In this document: positions 52,402-61,044 of the stretch, piece after piece
Layout of the letters: every line of letters starts with the position of its first letter
Position numbering within the stretch: the stretch's first letter is position 1
Assembly: GCF_006716345.1 (NCBI RefSeq)
Contig: NZ_VFOX01000001.1
Coordinates: 992,001 to 1,056,000 of the forward strand
From: Microbacterium saperdae
GTDB lineage: Bacteria; Actinomycetota; Actinomycetes; Actinomycetales; Microbacteriaceae
DNA length: 64,000 bases
Reading direction: 5' to 3'
Position numbers and translations under genes: made by a program
The notes under the pieces: generated by a model
What the model saw: the letters and a program-made list of their open reading frames with translations, nothing else
Databases searched by the model: none
Told to the model about the DNA's origin: nothing

Positions 52402-53667
52402 CTACTCGGGCTTCGGCCGCGGGACGAACCGCGGGATCCACCGCAGGAACCCGGCGGCTCCGAGAAGTCCGACGACACCCATGGCGGCGGCGGCGATCGG
52501 CAGCGAGGCGACGGCGATGATGCCGGAGATCAGCAGCGGGGCGATCGCGCCACCGGCATCCGTCAGCGTGCGCCATGATCCGAGGAACGGCGCGGGGTCG
52601 CGCTTGGGGGCGACGTCGGCGCCGAGAGTGAGCAGGATGCCGCTGGAGAGCCCGTTGCCGACGCCGAGCATCGCGGCGAACATGCCGTACCAGAGCACGG
52701 CGGCATCTCCGTCGTGCGTGAACGAAAGGGCGAAGAAGGCGCCGGCCATCAGCACCATCGCGGGCATCGCCGCCCAGAGGCGACCGAATCGGTCCATCAC
52801 CTGCCCGCTCGCGTAGAACAGGGCGAAGTCGATCGCTCCCGACACGCCGACCACCAAGGCGATCGTGGAGGCGTCGAGCCCGAGAGACAGACCCCACAGC
52901 GGCAGCACGACCTGGCGCGCCGAGCGCACCGCCGACAGCGAGGCGGCCGCGAGGCCGAGACGTCCGAGAACCGCGCGCTGCCGCCACATCGTGCGGAAGA
53001 TGCCGGCACGCCCGACGGTCGGGATCGATCCGCTCACCGGCTCGCCGGAGTCCTCGACGAACGACCGCGCAGACGGGCGGGTGATCGGCGGGATGTCCTT
53101 CTCCGGATCCGGGCCGAACAACACCAGCAGAACCATCAACACGAGGCAGCCCATGAAGAACCAGATCGCAGCCGACTCCGCGTCGAAGAGCTGCAGGAGC
53201 CCCGCCGCCACGAACGGACCGACGAAGATTCCCAAGCGGAAGCTGCCGCCGAGCAGCGACAGCGCCCGCGCCCGGAACGCGACCGGCACCCGGGTGGTCA
53301 TGAACGCATGACGGGCGAGCCCGAACGCCGCAGCGCAGAAACCGAGAAGGAAGACGGATGCCGCGAGCACGCCGATCGAAGGGGCGAAGATCATCCCGGC
53401 GGCGGCGAGCATCGACACCACTCCGGCGATCACCATCGTGAAACGCTCGCCGATGCGGGCGACGGCCCAGCCGGCGGGCAGATTGCCGCACAGCTGTCCG
53501 ACGACCAGTGCGGACGCCACGAGGGCGGCGAACGCGACATCGGCGCCCATCCGCGCGGCGATCACGGGGATCAGAGGGATGACCGCACCCTCGCCGAGCG
53601 AGAAGAGCACGGTCGGCAGGTACACCATCGGCCCGAACTGTCTCAGGATCGTCGATGCACCGCTCAC
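52402..53667 (-). CDS. MFS transporter
   Basis: A 421-residue major facilitator protein with twelve hydrophobic helices and a central cytoplasmic loop at about 185-225. The helix 2-3 loop reads GWAVARIGERFTM, a degenerate form of the MFS motif A. It is probably a drug or metabolite exporter; the substrate is unknown. GTG 53667 is chosen because TAGCCT lies six bases before it (leaderless). Confidence 0.88.
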   Translation of the reverse strand: MSGASTILRQFGPMVYLPTVLFSLGEGAVIPLIPVIAARMGADVAFAALVASALVVGQLCGNLPAGWAVARIGERFTMVIAGVVSMLAAAGMIFAPSIGVLAASVFLLGFCAAAFGLARHAFMTTRVPVAFRARALSLLGGSFRLGIFVGPFVAAGLLQLFDAESAAIWFFMGCLVLMVLLVLFGPDPEKDIPPITRPSARSFVEDSGEPVSGSIPTVGRAGIFRTMWRQRAVLGRLGLAAASLSAVRSARQVVLPLWGLSLGLDASTIALVVGVSGAIDFALFYASGQVMDRFGRLWAAMPAMVLMAGAFFALSFTHDGDAAVLWYGMFAAMLGVGNGLSSGILLTLGADVAPKRDPAPFLGSWRTLTDAGGAIAPLLISGIIAVASLPIAAAAMGVVGLLGAAGFLRWIPRFVPRPKPE

Positions 53668-53810
53668 AGTCCGAGGCTACTCCGCGCGTCCGCCGGATCC
53701 GCGCGTCGTCCCCGATCGTGCGCGCGGAGAGAAGCGCCGCGCGCGGACAGCATGTTGGTCGCAGGAGGGTGGATGCACGACACTGAGCGGGGAACGACAG
53801 GAGGCTGCCG

Positions 53811-54974
53811 ATGGGGACTCGGCTTTCAGAACAGGGGATGGCGGATCCGCGCACCGACCGACAGGTCGGATGGCTGATCGCTCTGGGGTCGTTGGTCGGC
53901 GCGTTCGCGCAGGCGGCTCCGCTCTCCTTCGTGCAGGCAGGGATGTTCGCGTCCTGGTGGCAGGCCGCGTCCTGGATCTGCATCTGTCTTTTCGTCGTGA
54001 TCGCGGTCGGCGGACGGGTGCTGCCGATGGGCGTGCTCCGGGTGCTCTGGGTGCTGATCCCGGCGTGCGTGATCTCGCTCCAGCTGCTCTCGTTCCTCGC
54101 CTACGTCGGCCCGGCGGACGGCGTCGTGCCGTGGGTGTGGATGATCGAGCCCGGGTCCGTCACCCTCCTCGTTCTCCTCGTCCGTCCTGTCATCGCGATC
54201 GCGCTCGCCGTCTTCTCCGGCATGTCGGTGGCGCTCTCGGCCTGGATCTTCACGGGCTCCGTGCCCGAGGTGATCGCCGCGGCGACGCCCATCCACGTCA
54301 GCAACATCGCGTTCGTGGTGATCTTCATCGGCATCCGCGGGCGATTGACGCAGCTGCGCCGCCTGGAAGAGGACGCACGTCTCGCTGCTGAGCGCCAGGC
54401 GCGCCAGGAGGCGGAGGCCGAACGCAACGCCGAGCTCCAGCGTCTCGTACACGACGAGGTGCTCTCGGTGCTCGCCGCGGCGGCCCTGTTCCGGGGCGCG
54501 GCACCCCGGGAGCTGCAGGACGAGGCGGCGCACGCCCTCCTGGTGCTCAGAGACTCCGGCGACCCGGATGATACGGGTGGCGCGGGCGCCGTGATCGACA
54601 CCGCGGAGGCCGCGGAGGAGATCCGCCTGCGCGCAGCGCGCTTCTCATCGGTGGAGCTGCGCATCGATGATCGAGGAGGGTTCCTTCCGGCCGACGTCGT
54701 GCAGGAGGTCTCGGCCGCGGCATCCGAGGCGATCCGCAACGCGCGACGCCACTCCGGAGCGGAACGCGTGTTCGTCGACGCGCTCTTCGCGCATGACCGC
54801 GTCCGCGTGGTCGTGCGCGATGACGGCATCGGCTTCGTCCTCGCTGCGGTGCCCGGGGAGCGTCTCGGCGTGCGTGACAGCATCATCCGTCGCCTGGCGG
54901 ACATCGGCGGCCGAGCGGAGATCGTCTCGGTGCCGCGCACGGGGACGGAGGTGTCGCTGTCATGGCCACGATGA
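53811..54974 (+). CDS. membrane histidine kinase (orphan)
   Basis: A 387-residue sensor kinase with about five hydrophobic helices (25-180), a charged coiled segment (about 180-212, RLEEDARLAAERQARQEAEAER), His214 in QRLVHDEVLSVLAAA as phospho-acceptor, and an ATP-binding domain with ASEAIRNARRHSG (N-box) and VRDDGIGF. AGGAGG six bases upstream fixes the start. It has the same plan as the kinase at 21691-22920 and is followed by the same kind of partner, but no response regulator gene accompanies it. Confidence 0.88.
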   Translation: MGTRLSEQGMADPRTDRQVGWLIALGSLVGAFAQAAPLSFVQAGMFASWWQAASWICICLFVVIAVGGRVLPMGVLRVLWVLIPACVISLQLLSFLAYVGPADGVVPWVWMIEPGSVTLLVLLVRPVIAIALAVFSGMSVALSAWIFTGSVPEVIAAATPIHVSNIAFVVIFIGIRGRLTQLRRLEEDARLAAERQARQEAEAERNAELQRLVHDEVLSVLAAAALFRGAAPRELQDEAAHALLVLRDSGDPDDTGGAGAVIDTAEAAEEIRLRAARFSSVELRIDDRGGFLPADVVQEVSAAASEAIRNARRHSGAERVFVDALFAHDRVRVVVRDDGIGFVLAAVPGERLGVRDSIIRRLADIGGRAEIVSVPRTGTEVSLSWPR

Positions 54975-55945
54975 CCTCGAGCGGCACCGGCGCGGCCGGC
55001 CTCGCCACGCGGGGCGCGCGGTGGGCGATGATCGCGGTGTGGTGCTGCGGCATCGCCCAGGGCGTGATCGAGGGGCGGTTCGCGCCGCCGGCTCCGGCCT
55101 ACCTCGGCGCGCTTCTCGTCGCTCTGCTGGGGGCTGTCGTCCTCACGTACCGCCGCGACGAGCCGCTGCGCGGACTGCGGGCATGGGCGGTGCCGGCGGC
55201 GACACTCACCACGACGGCGCTGATGCTGACGGTCGTGGACCAGGCGGATGCCACGTGGGTGATCGACTTCGCCTCCTACCTCGTCGCCCTGCAGATCGGT
55301 CGGGGCAACCCGGCGATCGGGGGGATCGGTCTCGCCGCACAGCTCGCACTCGTCGTCGGATGGGGAGCACTCACCGAGCAGTCCGCGTCGGGCATCGGCG
55401 CCATGCTCAGCATCCCGATCATGTCGGGGGTCGTCGGCGTGATCTGGCGACTGACGCTGCGCAACATGGTCGCCCGTGAGCGCGCGCACCGTTCCGAAGC
55501 CGCCGAGAGCGCGCGTCGGGGAGCCGCCGCGCGCGCGGCTGCAGAGCAGTACCGGGCGGAGCTCGGTGCGATCGCGCGCGAGGTGCAGGACGTGCTGGAA
55601 CGACTGCGTGATGCGGACGGGATCGACGACGACTTCCTCACCGAGTTGACCGCCCGGGAGGGCACGATCAGGGATCGCATCCGTTCGCCGCGCCTGCACC
55701 ATCCCGACATCGCCGATGCCGCCGCCGTGGCACGGAGGCGAGGGGTGCGCGTCGCGATACTCGCGAACCACGTCCCGGATGCGCCACGGATCAGCGACCG
55801 AGCGGCCAGGGAGGTGGCAGCCGTCCTCGCCGATGTCGGGGAGGGCTCGGTGGTGATCTCGTCGGGAGCCCGGGCGGTCGAGGCGCTCAGCATCGTGATC
55901 GACACGGGGAAGGAGCATCGACGTCTCGAGCTCTCGGTGCGGTGA
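54962..55945 (+). CDS. membrane protein with degenerate kinase-like domain (paralogue)
   Basis: A 327-residue protein with about five helices (20-160), a charged helical region (about 170-230) and a C-terminal domain of about 85 residues. It matches the partner protein at 22917-23927: ARRRGVRVAILA with RRRGVIVTVFD, and REVAAVLADVGEGSVVISS with DELAVVLRKAQAGRLIIRS. Phospho-acceptor His, N-box Asn and DxGxG are missing. It overlaps the kinase by 13 bases. ATG 54962 follows GGAGGTG; ATG 54971 would give an ATGA overlap instead. Confidence 0.7.
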   Translation: MATMTSSGTGAAGLATRGARWAMIAVWCCGIAQGVIEGRFAPPAPAYLGALLVALLGAVVLTYRRDEPLRGLRAWAVPAATLTTTALMLTVVDQADATWVIDFASYLVALQIGRGNPAIGGIGLAAQLALVVGWGALTEQSASGIGAMLSIPIMSGVVGVIWRLTLRNMVARERAHRSEAAESARRGAAARAAAEQYRAELGAIAREVQDVLERLRDADGIDDDFLTELTAREGTIRDRIRSPRLHHPDIADAAAVARRRGVRVAILANHVPDAPRISDRAAREVAAVLADVGEGSVVISSGARAVEALSIVIDTGKEHRRLELSVR

Positions 55946-56002
55946 ACGGGGTGATCCGAAACCGGAAGCGCGCACGCGCCCGGCAGGATAGGCTCGGATA
56001 TC

Positions 56003-57112
56003 ATGCTCGAACTCGATCTCTCCGCCGACATCCAGGCGCTCAGGCACACCTTCGGCGACATCAGCGAGGTCGTCGATGTCTCCCGTCTCCGCGACGACAT
56101 CGCGCGGCTCAGCGAGGAGGCCGGCGCCCCCGACCTCTGGGACGACACCGAGAACGCACAGAAGGTGACCAGCGCCCTCAGCCACCGGCAGTCCGAGCTC
56201 GCCCGGATCACCGGGATCGCTCAGCGTCTCGACGACCTCGAGGTGCTCGTCGGCCTCGCGAACGAGATGGGTGACGAGGATTCGGCGCAGGAGGCACGGG
56301 CCGAGCTCGCCGCCCTCACCGAGATGATCAACCAGCTCGAGGTGCAGACGCTGCTCGACGGCGAGTACGACGAGCGCTCCGCGATCATCACGATCCGCTC
56401 CGGCGCGGGCGGCGACGACGCCACCGACTTCGCCGAGATGCTCATGCGCATGTACCTGCGCTGGGCCGAGCGCCACAAGTACCCCGTCAAGGTCATGGAT
56501 ACGTCGTATGCCGAAGGGGCTGGCATCAAGTCCGCGACCTTCGAGATCGATGCGCCCTACGCCTTCGGCACGATCTCCGTCGAGGCCGGGACGCACCGCC
56601 TCGCGCGCATCAGCCCGTTCGGCTCGGCCGACAAGCGTCAGACGTCGTTCGCCGCTGTCGAGGTCATCCCGCTCATGGAAGAGGCCACCGAGGTCGACAT
56701 TCCCGAGAACGACATCCGCGTCGACGTGTTCCGCTCCTCCGGTCCCGGTGGGCAGTCGGTCAACACGACCGACTCGGCCGTGCGCCTCACCCACCTCCCG
56801 ACCGGCATCGTGGTGTCGATGCAGAACGAGAAGTCGCAGATCCAGAACCGTGCGGCCGCCATGCGCGTGCTGCAGACGCGCCTCCTGCTGCTGCAGAAGG
56901 AGCAGGAAGCGGCGAAGAAGAAGGAGCTCGCGGGCAACATCACCGCGAGCTGGGGTGACCAGATGCGCTCCTACTTCCTCTACGGCCAGCAGCTGGTGAA
57001 GGACCTTCGCACCGGCCAGGAGTCGGGAAACCCGGCAGCCGTGTTCGACGGCGACCTCGACGACTTCATCTCCGCCGGCATCCGCTGGCGCAAGCGTCCC
57101 AGCGACGACTGA
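56003..57112 (+). CDS. prfB: peptide chain release factor 2
   Basis: A 369-residue RF2 that ends translation at UGA and UAA. GGQ at residues 249-251 ([13 protein letters not shown]) is the peptidyl-tRNA hydrolysis motif, and SPF in [10 protein letters not shown] is the stop-codon reading tripeptide of RF2. The frame is open from the first ATG, so the programmed frameshift of enteric prfB is absent. TAGGCT lies eight bases before the ATG. It is followed by a strong terminator before the ftsE-ftsX-smpB group, which in other actinobacteria lies close by. Confidence 0.95.
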   Translation: MLELDLSADIQALRHTFGDISEVVDVSRLRDDIARLSEEAGAPDLWDDTENAQKVTSALSHRQSELARITGIAQRLDDLEVLVGLANEMGDEDSAQEARAELAALTEMINQLEVQTLLDGEYDERSAIITIRSGAGGDDATDFAEMLMRMYLRWAERHKYPVKVMDTSYAEGAGIKSATFEIDAPYAFGTISVEAGTHRLARISPFGSADKRQTSFAAVEVIPLMEEATEVDIPENDIRVDVFRSSGPGGQSVNTTDSAVRLTHLPTGIVVSMQNEKSQIQNRAAAMRVLQTRLLLLQKEQEAAKKKELAGNITASWGDQMRSYFLYGQQLVKDLRTGQESGNPAAVFDGDLDDFISAGIRWRKRPSDD

Positions 57113-57120
57113 GCAGCGAG

Positions 57121-57162
57121 ACATGAAGAAGGCCCCGGATCCGTCCGGGGCCTTCTTCATGT
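57121..57162. terminator. bidirectional terminator, perfect 19-bp stem
   Basis: Arms 57121-57139 and 57144-57162 are perfect complements with a 4-base loop. GAAGAAGG/CCTTCTTC next to the GC core supplies U-rich ends on both strands. It separates the convergent prfB and DUF2510-type gene. Confidence 0.88.
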
Positions 57163-57172
57163 CGTCCGCGAC

Positions 57173-58273
57173 TCAGGGGACGAGGCAGGCGGGAATCGCC
57201 TCGGTGATCTCGTCCGTGAAAGCGGTCACGGCGTCCACGTCCAGGAACGTCTCGTCTGCGCCGCTGGCGATCACGCGCAACGTGTCGTCGGGGATGTCGG
57301 AAGCGACGAACTCCCCAGCGACGCAGGTGATCTGCTCGGGAGTCAGGGCCTCGGTCTCCACCGCCTGCAGGATCTCGGTGATTCCGACGGTCACCTCTTC
57401 GACGGTCGGGCGGCCGGTGCCGGTCGTCCCTTCATCGGTCTCGCTCGGCGCGGTCGCCTCGATCGAGGGCGAGGAGGTGGGGAGGTTGTCGATCTCGCTG
57501 CTCACGCCCTGCGCGAAGGCGAACAGGTAGATGAACGACATCACGATGCCGATGATCGTGCCGACCACCGCGAGGATCAGGCCCGTGATGCCCGGCCACT
57601 TCTTGCCCTTCAGGAAGAGCGAGATGAGCGACACGATGAAGCCGGCCGCGAGAACGATGAACCCGATGAAGCCGATGACCGGGATGAAGACCAGGATCGT
57701 GCCCAGCACGCCCAGGCCCAGCCCGACCAGCCCCAGGACCGAGACCTTCTTCGGCCCCTCGGGAGCGGCCTGTCCGTAGGGTGCTGCGGCCGGGTAGCCG
57801 GTCGGCGCCGCCGAGTAGGCGCCCGGGTACACCGGTGCGGAACCCGGATAGCCCGGCGTTGCGGGACGAGCATAGGCGGCGATGCCGTCGTCGAGCGGCG
57901 TGGTCGCCGCGGTCGCACCCTGATCGGCGAACGCGTTGGGGTCGGACGACGCGGCCGGAGCGGTCGACGGCGCGGACCAGTCCTGCGCCGCCGGGGTGGT
58001 CGCGGTCTCGTCAGTCGGACGGATCACGGTGTCATCGATCGACGGCTCGTCGAGGGCGGCCGCCTCGTACGCCGGAGCCTCGTACGCCGGAGCCTCGGAT
58101 GCGGGCGGCTCGTACGCCGCTGCCGCGTCTGTCGTCGGGACCTCAGCCGCAGCGGCGGTCTCCGCCTCGACGGGCGCTGCGGCCTCCGGAGCGAAGTGCT
58201 CGGTCCACTGCTGGCCGTCCCACCAGCGCTGACGTCCGGATCCGTCGTCGTACCAACCTGCAGGTGTCGTCAT
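57173..58273 (-). CDS. DUF2510/DUF4190-type membrane protein
   Basis: A 366-residue protein. Residues 1-30 are a DUF2510 motif (PAGWYDDGSGRQRWWDGQQW), common in actinobacterial envelope proteins; about 35-180 is low-complexity Ala/Pro/Glu/Tyr-rich with EAPAYEAPAYEAA repeats; about 185-255 has two membrane hairpins (LGLVGLGLGVLGTILVF, then GLILAVVGTIIGIVMSF); about 260-366 is an external domain ending in CLVP with two cysteines. ATG 58273 has AGGGGGAA before it. The function is unknown. It interrupts the prfB-ftsE order on the opposite strand. Confidence 0.82.
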   Translation of the reverse strand: MTTPAGWYDDGSGRQRWWDGQQWTEHFAPEAAAPVEAETAAAAEVPTTDAAAAYEPPASEAPAYEAPAYEAAALDEPSIDDTVIRPTDETATTPAAQDWSAPSTAPAASSDPNAFADQGATAATTPLDDGIAAYARPATPGYPGSAPVYPGAYSAAPTGYPAAAPYGQAAPEGPKKVSVLGLVGLGLGVLGTILVFIPVIGFIGFIVLAAGFIVSLISLFLKGKKWPGITGLILAVVGTIIGIVMSFIYLFAFAQGVSSEIDNLPTSSPSIEATAPSETDEGTTGTGRPTVEEVTVGITEILQAVETEALTPEQITCVAGEFVASDIPDDTLRVIASGADETFLDVDAVTAFTDEITEAIPACLVP

Positions 58274-58456
58274 GGTTCCCCCTAGAAGCATTGGGCCGGC
58301 CGCGAGTGCGTCACCGGCATCCTCATGTTAACAGGGGCCTGCGACGTGGCAGGGGGTGTCGGATGGGGAGCACTACCCATCCGATCCTGACGCGGACGCA
58401 CTGCGCGGGGTGTCGCTCGCGGCCAGCCGAAGAGGCGCGCTTAGGCTCGTAGCGCC

Positions 58457-59539
58457 ATGATTCGGTTCGAGAACGTCACGAAACGCTACCGCGGGACGTC
58501 GAAGCCCGCTCTGTCCGGAGTCGACTTCGAGGTGCAGCGCGGGGAGTTCGTCTTCCTGGTCGGCGCCTCCGGGTCCGGCAAATCGTCCTGCCTGCGGCTC
58601 ATCCTGCGCGAGGACGTCCCCACCTCAGGGAGGGTGGCGGTGCTCGGCAGAGACCTGCGCTCGCTCGCGAACCGCAAGGTGCCCTATTTCCGGCGCCACA
58701 TCGGCTCGGTGTTCCAGGACTTCCGGCTGCTCCCGTCGAAGACCGTCTACCAGAACGTCGCCTTCACCCTGCAGGTCACCGGTTCCTCGCGCGGGTTCAT
58801 CCAGCAGGCCGTCCCCGAGGCGCTCGCGCTGGTCGGGCTGGACGGCAAGCAGAAGCGGATGCCGCACGAACTCTCCGGTGGCGAGCAGCAGCGCGTCGCC
58901 ATCGCACGCGCTCTCGTCAATCGTCCGCAGGTGCTGCTCGCCGATGAGCCCACAGGCAACCTGGACCCCGCGACCTCGGTCGACATCATGCAGCTGCTCG
59001 CCCGTATCAACGCGGGTGGAACGACCGTGCTGATGGCTACGCACGAGGCTGGTTTCGTCGACCAGATGCAGCGTCGCGTGATCGAGCTCAACGACGGCGA
59101 GATGGTGCGCGACGAGGTGCACGGCGGGTACGGCGACACCTCGAACATCCCTCGCCTCGTGCCGGCAGAGGTACGCGGCGCGGCCGCCGTCGCCGCGCTC
59201 ACCGCGGTGCAGGAGGTGCAGCGCCAGACGGCAGACCTCTCCATGGTCCGAGCCGCACTCGCCGAGGAGCTGAGCGAGCAGCGCAAGGCCGCTGCCGCCG
59301 CTCCGGCGCACGAGCCAGCTTCGGCATCCGCACCTGTCGCCGAGAGCACACCCGCGGACACGGTGGTGCCTCTCGAGCCGGTCGTGGCGCCGGATCCCGC
59401 TCCGGTCGACCCTCCTGTCGCGGTCGGCCCGCGCACGCATCCGATCGTCCTGCCGCAGGTCGATGTCGCCGAGCTCGGCGTCGCCGATCGCCTGGGACTC
59501 TCTGACGGCGACGATGAAGAAGTGGGGCCGACCTCATGA
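58457..59539 (+). CDS. ftsE: cell division ATPase FtsE with long C-terminal tail
   Basis: A 360-residue ABC ATPase. The first about 228 residues are FtsE (Walker [10 protein letters not shown], signature [15 protein letters not shown], Walker [13 protein letters not shown]). With FtsX it drives peptidoglycan hydrolases at the septum. The family normally ends near residue 229; here about 130 residues follow, first helical (about 230-275), then Pro/Ala/Val-rich and acidic at the end ([11 protein letters not shown]). The ftsX start overlaps the stop by four bases. Confidence 0.94.
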   Translation: MIRFENVTKRYRGTSKPALSGVDFEVQRGEFVFLVGASGSGKSSCLRLILREDVPTSGRVAVLGRDLRSLANRKVPYFRRHIGSVFQDFRLLPSKTVYQNVAFTLQVTGSSRGFIQQAVPEALALVGLDGKQKRMPHELSGGEQQRVAIARALVNRPQVLLADEPTGNLDPATSVDIMQLLARINAGGTTVLMATHEAGFVDQMQRRVIELNDGEMVRDEVHGGYGDTSNIPRLVPAEVRGAAAVAALTAVQEVQRQTADLSMVRAALAEELSEQRKAAAAAPAHEPASASAPVAESTPADTVVPLEPVVAPDPAPVDPPVAVGPRTHPIVLPQVDVAELGVADRLGLSDGDDEEVGPTS

Positions 59540-60450
59540 GAATCGGTCTGATCCTCGCCGAAGCCCTCGGCGGTCTCCGCCGCAACATCTCGATGGTGAT
59601 CTCCGTCGTGCTGGTGACCTTCGTCTCGCTCACATTCGTCGGTGCGGCGATCCTGATGCAGGGCCAGATCGGCGTCATGCGCGGCTACTGGGCCGAGCGC
59701 GCCCAGGTCGCCGTGTACATGTGCTCCGCGGTCTCGGAATCCGACACCTGTGTCGACGGCGCGGCCAGCGATGAGCAGGTGGAAGCCGTCCGGGCTCAGC
59801 TCGAGGGCGATGCGCTCTCGCCGCTCATCAGCTCGATGACGTTCGACACCAAGGAAGACACCTACGCCAAGCTCGTCGAGCAGCTCGGCGCCGACCAGGC
59901 CAGCGTGCTCACGCCCGACCAGGCTTTCGAGGTGTTCTTCGTCACGATGAAGGACCCGGGGCAGTCTCCGGTGCTCGCCGAGGCCTTCAGCGGCCAGGCG
60001 GGCGTGGAGCAGGTCAAGGACCAGCTGCAATATCTGGAGCCGCTCTTCTCCGCGCTCACGGTCGCGACGTATATCGCCGTGGGTATCGCGGTGCTCATGC
60101 TGATCGCGGCGACGCTGCTGATCGCGACCACGATCCGTCTGTCCGCGTACGCGAGACGCAAGGAGATCGGCATCATGCGCCTGGTCGGCGCGTCCAACAG
60201 GTTCATCCAGACGCCGTTCGTCCTCGAAGGCGTGTTCGCGGCGTTCCTGGGGTCTGCGCTCGCCAGCGCCGCGGTCGTCGCCGGGGTGCACTTCGGAGTC
60301 AACGGATACCTCCGCGGTCGAGTCCCCTTCATCACGACCTGGATCACGATGCAGGACGCGATGCTCGTGGTGCCTGTGCTGATCGGCATCGGCATCGTGC
60401 TGGCGGCCCTGTCCGCCGGGTTCGCGATCAGACGCTGGCTGCGCACCTGA
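59536..60450 (+). CDS. ftsX: cell division membrane protein FtsX
   Basis: A 304-residue FtsX with one N-terminal helix (about 20-42), an external domain of about 130 residues, and three C-terminal helices. The external part has two cysteines ([12 protein letters not shown]) that may form a disulphide. [20 protein letters not shown] is the conserved cytoplasmic loop. It transmits FtsE ATP hydrolysis to cell wall hydrolases outside. Confidence 0.95.
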   Translation: MRIGLILAEALGGLRRNISMVISVVLVTFVSLTFVGAAILMQGQIGVMRGYWAERAQVAVYMCSAVSESDTCVDGAASDEQVEAVRAQLEGDALSPLISSMTFDTKEDTYAKLVEQLGADQASVLTPDQAFEVFFVTMKDPGQSPVLAEAFSGQAGVEQVKDQLQYLEPLFSALTVATYIAVGIAVLMLIAATLLIATTIRLSAYARRKEIGIMRLVGASNRFIQTPFVLEGVFAAFLGSALASAAVVAGVHFGVNGYLRGRVPFITTWITMQDAMLVVPVLIGIGIVLAALSAGFAIRRWLRT

Positions 60451-60499
60451 CCCGACCGGGTCGGGTGTGCCCTCCGTGCTCGGTATAGACTGAAAGGCT

Positions 60500-60524
60500 G
60501 CTCAGCCGTTTCATGTCGCTGAGC
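60500..60524 (+). other. leader hairpin of smpB
   Basis: GCTCAGC (60500-60506) and GCTGAGC (60518-60524) form a perfect 7-bp stem in the leader. TATAGACT (60484-60491) upstream looks like the -10 region. CAGGAGAG serves as ribosome site before ATG 60548. It could affect stability or initiation. Confidence 0.45.
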
Positions 60525-60547
60525 TCATCGACACACAGGAGAGCATC

Positions 60548-61024
60548 ATGCCCAGGGAACGCGGGGAGAAGGTCATCGCGACCAATCGTCGCGCACGTCA
60601 CGACTACAACATCGAGAAGTCGTACGAGGCGGGGATGGTGCTCACGGGCACCGAGGTGAAGTCGCTGCGCCAGGGGCGCGCGAACCTGAGCGACGGGTAC
60701 GCGTTCATCAAGGGCAACGAGGTCTTCCTCGATTCGGTGCACATTCCGGAGTACTCCCAGGGTCACTGGACGAACCACACCGCCAAGCGCGTGCGCAAGC
60801 TGCTGCTGCACCGCGAGGAGATTGCGAAGCTCGCCCACGCCGTCTCGGCGGGCGGATACACGCTGATCCCGTTGAAGCTCTACTTCTCGGACGGTCGCGC
60901 CAAGGTCGAGATCGCCCTGGCGAAGGGAAAGCGCGAGTACGACAAGCGTCAGACCCTGCGTGAGCGTCAGGACACCCGCGAGGCAGACCGGGCCATGCGG
61001 TTGCGCAACCGCGTCGGGGAGTAA
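60548..61024 (+). CDS. smpB: SsrA-binding protein SmpB
   Basis: A 158-residue partner of tmRNA in rescue of stalled ribosomes. It starts with NRRARHDYNIEKSYEAGMVL and has GTEVKSLRQGRANLSDGYA; the basic tail KRQTLRERQDTREADRAM reaches the decoding centre. The length is normal. No tmRNA gene follows in the 20 bases before the convergent peptidase. Confidence 0.96.
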   Translation: MPRERGEKVIATNRRARHDYNIEKSYEAGMVLTGTEVKSLRQGRANLSDGYAFIKGNEVFLDSVHIPEYSQGHWTNHTAKRVRKLLLHREEIAKLAHAVSAGGYTLIPLKLYFSDGRAKVEIALAKGKREYDKRQTLRERQDTREADRAMRLRNRVGE

Positions 61025-61044
61025 TTAGCCGGACGAATCCGGGA

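Noticed and set aside
56003..56080. Programmed frameshift site at the start of prfB
   Set aside because: The frame is open from the first ATG without an early UGA.
61025..61044. tmRNA gene downstream of smpB
   Set aside because: Only 20 bases lie between smpB and the convergent peptidase; no tRNA-like ends are seen.
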